A stretch of 64,000 nucleotides of DNA from Neckera pumila. Lineage: Eukaryota > Streptophyta > Bryopsida > Hypnales > Neckeraceae. Location: NCBI GenBank assembly GCA_963969595.1, contig OZ018411.1, positions 3,598,501 through 3,662,500 of the forward strand, in the 5' to 3' direction. The translations under genes were made by a program, and so were the position numbers. Positions 58,612 to 64,000 of the stretch are shown here, piece by piece (the stretch's first letter is position 1; every line of letters starts with the position of its first letter). Under the pieces are notes generated by a model that was given only the letters and a program-made list of their open reading frames with translations, was not told the origin of the DNA and did not search any database.

Positions 58612-58877
58612 TATGGTGTGCTGTAAAGAAGAGTCCTACTGTAACTATCGTCGGATGTGGATAAGGTCAAGGTGATATTGCCGTGGCGAAGGTGATGTTG
58701 GAGAGGCATGTCTGTCCGTCTGTCTGGAATTGCTTGATTAATTAATCAATTAGGGTTACCACTTTGGAAAGGGAACGGTGAGGTCTGTATGGTATCGTTG
58801 AATTACAGGACGCAAACCCACTGGACGTACTGGTGTCAGCAAGAGCTGACTCTAAAGTTGAATTCCACTTTCATAAG

Positions 58878-61059
58878 GGCATCCCCACGCCTGACGCGCC
58901 AAGGAGGGGCGCCAAGTGCAACCTTGGCGTGTGGATTTGGAGAGTGGGGCTTTACCACTCCTTCTCTGCCCCATGTTTGACGCGCCAAATAAGGGCACCA
59001 AATATGTAATGGTGGCAGATATGTAATTCGAAAGATTTTGATGGTTTTTAAAATTAAACTCAAATTCATTTTAGTTACTTCATTGAGAACTAGGACACAT
59101 TGTTCTAAAGGCATTTCCAACTTAGTTTGTATTTTTGAGCTAATAGAGACGCTCACTATATACACATGGGGTGGTAGGAGTTAGAACAAACAATGTGGGA
59201 TAAATAAATTAGATGTAGTAGGAGCTCCACCACTCATAGTTTATTCAAAAGTAAAAAATTGTATTAAAATAGAATTTCAGACCTCATTTAGGCATAATAG
59301 AATAAATTTTTTCAAAAAACTTTGAACTAATAAAAGATGTTAAATCAAGATAAATTTCACCTCCAAACATCCGTTTGTGATTTCAAGACTTCAATCGAAA
59401 GTTATAGACAAATTTCAAAAGAGGATTAGAAGGGAATTTTTTTTACATTTGTCGAAATGCATAGTAAAAATTTATCCATAACTTTTGATTGGAGACTTAA
59501 AATTTTAAACAGATTTTTGGAGATGAAACTTATCTTGATTCACCAACTTTTCTTAGTTCAAAGTTTTTTGAAAAAAATTATTCTAATATTGTACCCGGAG
59601 GTCACCTTCGACACATGTTTGCCGAATAATTAATTAAAGTCCAAAAAGCACTTTGGCACTTTAAAATACAATTTCTTAAAAATTTGGCATTAAAATAAAT
59701 AATATTATAAATTCCGGCAACTACCTTTCACAGATTCAAAAGTCACTTTTGTTGGGAGTGAAAGAAGATGTATAGACAATGTCTTTATACAAGTGAGGTG
59801 GTAGAGGTCGAACAACCCATGTGGGATATGTAAATTAGGATTAGTAGAAGCTCAACCGCTCTTACCTAGTTAACTCAAAAGCAAAAATTGTGCTCAATGT
59901 CAAAATTCAGACCTCATTTTGACATAGAAGAATAACTTTTAAAATAAAACTTTGAACTAAGAAAAGTTGGTAAATCAACCCTAATTTCATCTCCAAAAAT
60001 CCGTTTGAGATTTTGAGTCTCTAATAAAAATTTAAGGACAAAATTCAGAGAGAGGGTTAGGAGAGAAATTTTCTTTGACATTTTCAAACATCCTCTCTGA
60101 ATTTTGTCCATAACTTTTGACTGGAGTCTTGAAATCTCAAATGGATTTTTGGAGATGAAATTAGGCTTAATTTACCAAATTTTCTTAGTTCAAAGTTTTA
60201 AGAAAAAGTTACTCTACTCTGCCAAAACGAGGCCTAAAGTTCTACATTAAACACAATTCCTGCGTTTTGACAATAAGCGTTCAAGCTCATCTTTAAATTG
60301 TCCCATATCCTTTGAGGATTCATGATGGACAATGAACTTCACTATAAAAATGACCTCTCTACCCATCACTTAGTGGACATGTATTGGCATGTAGATGTCT
60401 TGGAACATTTTCTAGCATTTCGTCTTTCTTAACAATGAATTTATAAGGAAAAGTAACTTGTTAATTTTCAAAATCATTTGGCTTAAAATTTTTTAATAAT
60501 TTTCCGCCAAAGGTGACCTCTGGCTACGGTATGCCTAAATGAGGTCTGAAATTCCACTTTTAACACAATTCTTGCTTTTGAATAAACTATGAGTGGTGGA
60601 GCTCCTACTACATCTAATTTACTTATCCCACATTGTTTGTTCTACCTCCTACCACTCCTTGTGTATATAGTGAGCTACTCTTTTCACTTAGAACTCAAAA
60701 AAAGTTGAAAATACTTTCATTCCAATTTGATACACAAGTAAAGGAATCTTTCTTGTAGTCAAAAGTATTTTTTCCTTTGTTTTTCATACAAAAGAAGAGA
60801 ATTTCATGGCAATTAAATTCTTTCAATAACATTTGAAAGCCAATTGGGGGTGTCACTACTTCAAAGTCAGGGTAAAAAGTGAAGTCAAACCCCATAGCAA
60901 GGTGCGCCAGGGCTTCCCTATTTGCTCGTCCCCTCTTGAAAACTTAAAGTGGCCGGGCATTTTTGGCGAGTCAATGTGCATGCGGTGGGGGAAAATACTT
61001 GGCATGGCACACCAATTCACCGGATCAGCTTCACTTGGCGCCTTGCGGTGGCGATGCTT
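58878..61059 (+). mobile_element. TAA-flanked element, left arm of palindrome (P-left)
   Basis: Between TAA (58875-58877) and TAA (61060-61062). Outer end GGGCATCCCCACGCC, inner end GCGGTGGCGATGCTT. Near-identical, inverted, to 61072-62306 once the insertion at about 59596-60529 is removed. Contains a D-type foldback. No transposase frame; PIF/Harbinger-like by TAA target. Confidence 0.82.
59596..60529. mobile_element. Insertion in P-left with GAGGTCACCTT ends
   Basis: About 930 bp absent from P-right. Left end GTACCCGGAGGTCACCTT; right end complement GTAGCCAGAGGTCACCTT. It carries another D foldback copy (about 59785-60275). Confidence 0.7.
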
Positions 61060-61071
61060 TAACATTACTAA

Positions 61072-62306
61072 GAGCATTGCCACCGCAAGGCGCCAAGTGA
61101 AGCTGACCCGGTGAATTGGCGTGCCATGCCAAGTATTTTCCCCCACCGCATGCACGTTGACTCGCCAAAAATGCCTAGCTACTTCAAGTTTTCAAGAGGG
61201 GACGAGCAAATAGGGAAGCCCTGGCGCACCTTGTTATGGGGTTTGACTTCACTTTTTACCCTGACTTCGAAGTAGTGACACCCCCAACTGGCTTTCAAAT
61301 GTTATTGAAAGAATTTAATTGCCATGAAATTCTCTTCTTTTGTATGAAAAACAAAGGAAAAAATACTTTTGACTACAAGAAAGATTCCTTTACTTGTGTA
61401 TCAAATTGGAATGAAAGTATTTTCAACTTTTTTTGAGTTCTAAGTGAAAAGAGTAGCTCACTACATACACAAGGAGTGGTAGGAGGTAGAACAAACAATG
61501 TGGGATAAGTAAATTAGATGTAGTAGGAGCTCCACCACTCATAGTTTATTCAAAAGCAAGAATTGTGTTAAAAGTAGGATTTCAGACCTCATTTAGGCAT
61601 AGTAGATTAACTTTTTCTAAAAAAATTTGAACTAAGAAAAGTTGGAGAATCAAGTTAAATTTCATCTCCAAAAATTCTTTTGAGATTTTAGTTCTTCAAT
61701 CAAAATTTATGGTCAAATTTCAGAGTGGGGTTGGAAGGGAATTTTTTTTGACATTTTCAAACATTCTCTCTAAAATTTGTCCATGACCTTTGATTGGAGA
61801 CTCTAAATCTCAAACGGATTTTTGGAGATGAAATTTAACTTGATTCTCCAACTTTTCTTAGATCAAAGTTTTCTAGAAAAAGTTAATCTACTATGCCTAA
61901 ATGAGGTCTAAAATCCTACTTTTAACACAATTCATAATTTTGAAAAAACTATGAGTGGTGGAGCTCCTATTACATCTACTATTTACTTATCCCACATTGT
62001 TTGTTCTACCTCCTACCACCCCATGTGTATATAGTGAACTTCTCTATTAACTCAAAAATACAAACTAAGTTGGAAATGCCTTTGAAACAATATGGTCTAG
62101 TTCTCAATAAACTAAGTAAAAAGAATTTGAATTTAATTTTAAAAATCATCAAAATCTTTTGCATTATATATCTGCCACCATTATATATTTGGCAACCTTG
62201 TTTGGCATGTCGGGCAGAGGAGGAGTGGTAAGGCCCCACGCTCCAAATCCTCACGCCAAGGTTGCACTTGATGCCCCTCCTTGGTGCATTAGGCGTGGGG
62301 ATGCCC
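61072..62306 (-). mobile_element. TAA-flanked element, right arm of palindrome (P-right)
   Basis: 1235 bp between TAA (61069-61071) and TAA (62307-62309). Inner end GAGCATTGCCACCGC, outer end GGCGTGGGGATGCCC. D foldback at about 61446-62040. Confidence 0.85.
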
Positions 62307-62309
62307 TAA

Positions 62310-62737
62310 GGGCATCTCCACGCTGGACCCTTGAAACAGGGTGCCAAGGCCTAATCCTAAGGGGTTTGGTGTGGATTGACTGCTTGGGTAGCTCTTGTGT
62401 TGGGAGGGTGCTCTACGCTGGCCCAATATTCCACCTCACCAAGCGCGTCCCTCCAAAAAGCTTGCACAGGGCCTTCAAGAATTTTTACCACCACGTAGGG
62501 ACCCTTGCCTCTCAGCCATTCCAATCAACGTGGCCATAGTACTATTCAACATTCAATTTTCCGACAACCGTGAAACGTGGGCCAAAAAGGACTATAAAAC
62601 AAGATAGTGCGGCACACTCAAGCTCCTTTATTTGCCAGGTTTTACTATTTGGCGTGAGTGGCGTGGGGCAGCTACAGAGCCCGGGCGCGCCAAGTCACAA
62701 TGCTCGTGTTGCTTGAAGAGCAACCGTGGCGATGCTC
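62310..62737. mobile_element. TAA-flanked element Q, abutting P-right
   Basis: 428 bp that shares the TAA at 62307-62309 with P-right and ends before TAA 62738-62740. Ends GGGCATCTCCACGC and CCGTGGCGATGCTC. GC-richer than its surroundings; the 126-codon frame across 62159-62539 crosses two elements and is not a gene. Confidence 0.75.
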
Positions 62738-62740
62738 TAA

Positions 62741-63002
62741 GCAATGTTGGGGGGCTTCCTTTTGCTCTCCCCAAAATGTGGAGCCCCCAAGCCAATATCT
62801 CTTTGCCCGCATTGCACCTTACCTGCAACAACTATTCACTTTATACAACAACCAATAGCTTGTGCTGAATCACCCAACAATTCTGACACAACAAAATTGG
62901 CTAGCCAATGGTACCATGGGGATTTATATTGAACTTCTTTCATGGTATTTATGGTATCTAGGAAGGAATTAATCCTCCTTCAAAGGGAACAAAGCATCCC
63001 TG
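62741..63002. repeat. Fragment related to the end of the segmental duplication
   Basis: Blocks GTTGGGGGGCTTCCTTTTGC, GGAGCCCCCAA and GCCAATG follow in the same order as at 11440-11570 and 22490-22570. Confidence 0.5.
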
Positions 63003-63006
63003 TTAA

Positions 63007-64000
63007 CCCCTAAAGTTCCATGACTGTGTTTTCATCAAAAATGCTCAAAAACTGCCATTTTTAGTACAAGTATCCAATTTTTGAAATAAATTTTTTTTGA
63101 CATATGTAACCATAGGATCTTGTAGTACACTGACTTGAGAACATGCGGTAAAGTTTTTTGAAATTTCCAACGCATGGATTGCAAGATATAAACATTCAAA
63201 TTCACTTAATCATTTTTTTGGCCCTCCGAAAAATAGGGCAACTGCACTTCACAAGCTCACTTTTTGATGAAAAAATGTCTTAAATGATGGTGCTTTTTTT
63301 GCATTCTTTTTCCTAGACAAGTTGGCTATATGCTTGAAAATTTTCACTTTTGTCATTTGGAATTATTCAACATATAGGGAAAAAATAATAAGTAGATAGT
63401 AGTAGAGAATGATTCAAAATACAAAATTGTCAAGAATTTAATTATAGAATTGGAAAATGTAAATCCCAATGGTTGCAATGTTGTAATAAACAATCTACAT
63501 CCTAGGGTTTTATTTTTTTCAAAAAAAATTGAAAATTAAGTAAGATAAAGGACTTCAAAGTTTATTTTACAGTAGAGAATCCATAATTGCCCGCAAACTA
63601 AAAACATTAGAGGAAATTTCAGGCCTCCGGAGGGCTGCTCCACGGCCCTCCGAGGTACCCTGAAATTTGTTTTTTTTTACTAAAAAACTCGTTTTTCCCC
63701 TATTTCCGCCCTGCTAAAATTGTAGCAGCAGTGGCGCAGGAACCAAAAATTTTGAATAAAAAATTAAATAAAAAAATTAAAATTAATCTTAAAAAAATCA
63801 TTAAAAAAAAAATCGCGAAAGCTGACTACTCACCGCAGCAGTCAGCTTGGTGTGACAGACCAAGCTTTTAATAGCTTGGTTTGTCACATTCTAGCAGCCC
63901 TCTAGAAGGTTTAGTTTTTCTCTAATGATCTTCATAACTTTTGACTCATTGATCAAAATGTGACAATTCAAAGCTTTCTTCGTATATATAACTCCAGAAA
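63007..64000 (+). mobile_element. TTAA-flanked element, subfamily C (C7), runs off the window
   Basis: TTAA at 63003-63006, start CCCCTAAAGTTCCATGACTG. Interrupted by an E-type MITE (63605-63927); the right end lies beyond the window. Confidence 0.82.
63605..63927. mobile_element. CATTAGAG-ended MITE inserted in C7 (E1)
   Basis: 323 bp from CATTAGAGGAAATTTCAGG to TTTTTCTCTAATG. Other C copies read straight through (e.g. near 45494). Contains two stems: GCTGACTACT with its partner (about 63820-63848) and GTGACAGACCAAGC with GCTTGGTTTGTCAC. Almost no target duplication is visible. Confidence 0.75.

Noticed and set aside
58720..58760. TTAATTAATTAA-like run as an origin or element end
   Set aside because: Short and isolated; common by chance in AT-rich DNA.
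62159..62539. 126-codon plus-strand frame
   Set aside because: Crosses the P-right/Q element boundary; no domain.
1..64000. tRNA, rRNA or snoRNA genes
   Set aside because: I looked for T-arm and anticodon-arm patterns and rRNA blocks and found none I could defend; a tRNAscan/Rfam run would settle it.

Overview
The window looks like nuclear DNA of a land plant, very AT-rich between genes, with short GC-richer genes isolated in a sea of small transposable elements. I cannot name the species. Spliced MPP10, intronless F-box/kelch genes, CACTA termini and TAA/TA-flanked MITEs all fit a plant. The dominance of TTAA-flanked elements is unusual, and a non-seed plant (bryophyte, lycophyte or fern) is only a guess.

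Layout. 1-2994 is the 3' half of an MPP10 gene (U3 snoRNP, small-subunit processome) in nine readable exons. 3.5-7.5 kb is AT-rich DNA with two elements. 7.9-11.9 kb and 19.1-23.8 kb are two direct copies of a segmental duplication. Each carries one intronless F-box/kelch gene on the minus strand (8621-9847 and 19616-20839), its conserved upstream region and a degenerate tandem repeat on its 3' side. No other convincing protein gene was found. A three-copy 'W' sequence (12.0-13.0, 26.7-29.7, and 57.2-58.3 kb inverted) keeps splice-like signals and may be an old gene or non-coding RNA family.

The rest is layered mobile DNA. About 21 elements are bounded by TTAA and end in CCCCTAAAG-like termini. 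They fall into an A/C group of about 920 bp, a B group of about 650 bp and singletons, and cover roughly 18 kb. They resemble non-autonomous piggyBac elements in target site and terminal CCC; that assignment is inference. A second group has TAA/TTA duplications and GGGCATC or GAGCATC termini, PIF/Harbinger-like. One tail-to-tail pair of these makes a palindrome of about 1.2 kb per arm at 58.9-62.3 kb. Smaller TA-flanked MITEs and two CACTA-type MITEs complete the picture. Several insertions can be read directly because a paralogous copy keeps the empty site, so target duplications are visible without outside data.

The genes do not form a pathway: MPP10 is a housekeeping ribosome-biogenesis gene, and the kelch pair are probable SCF ubiquitin-ligase adaptors that multiplied with their flanks. 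The 'system' here is the transposon community, its nesting order and the hairpins it creates.
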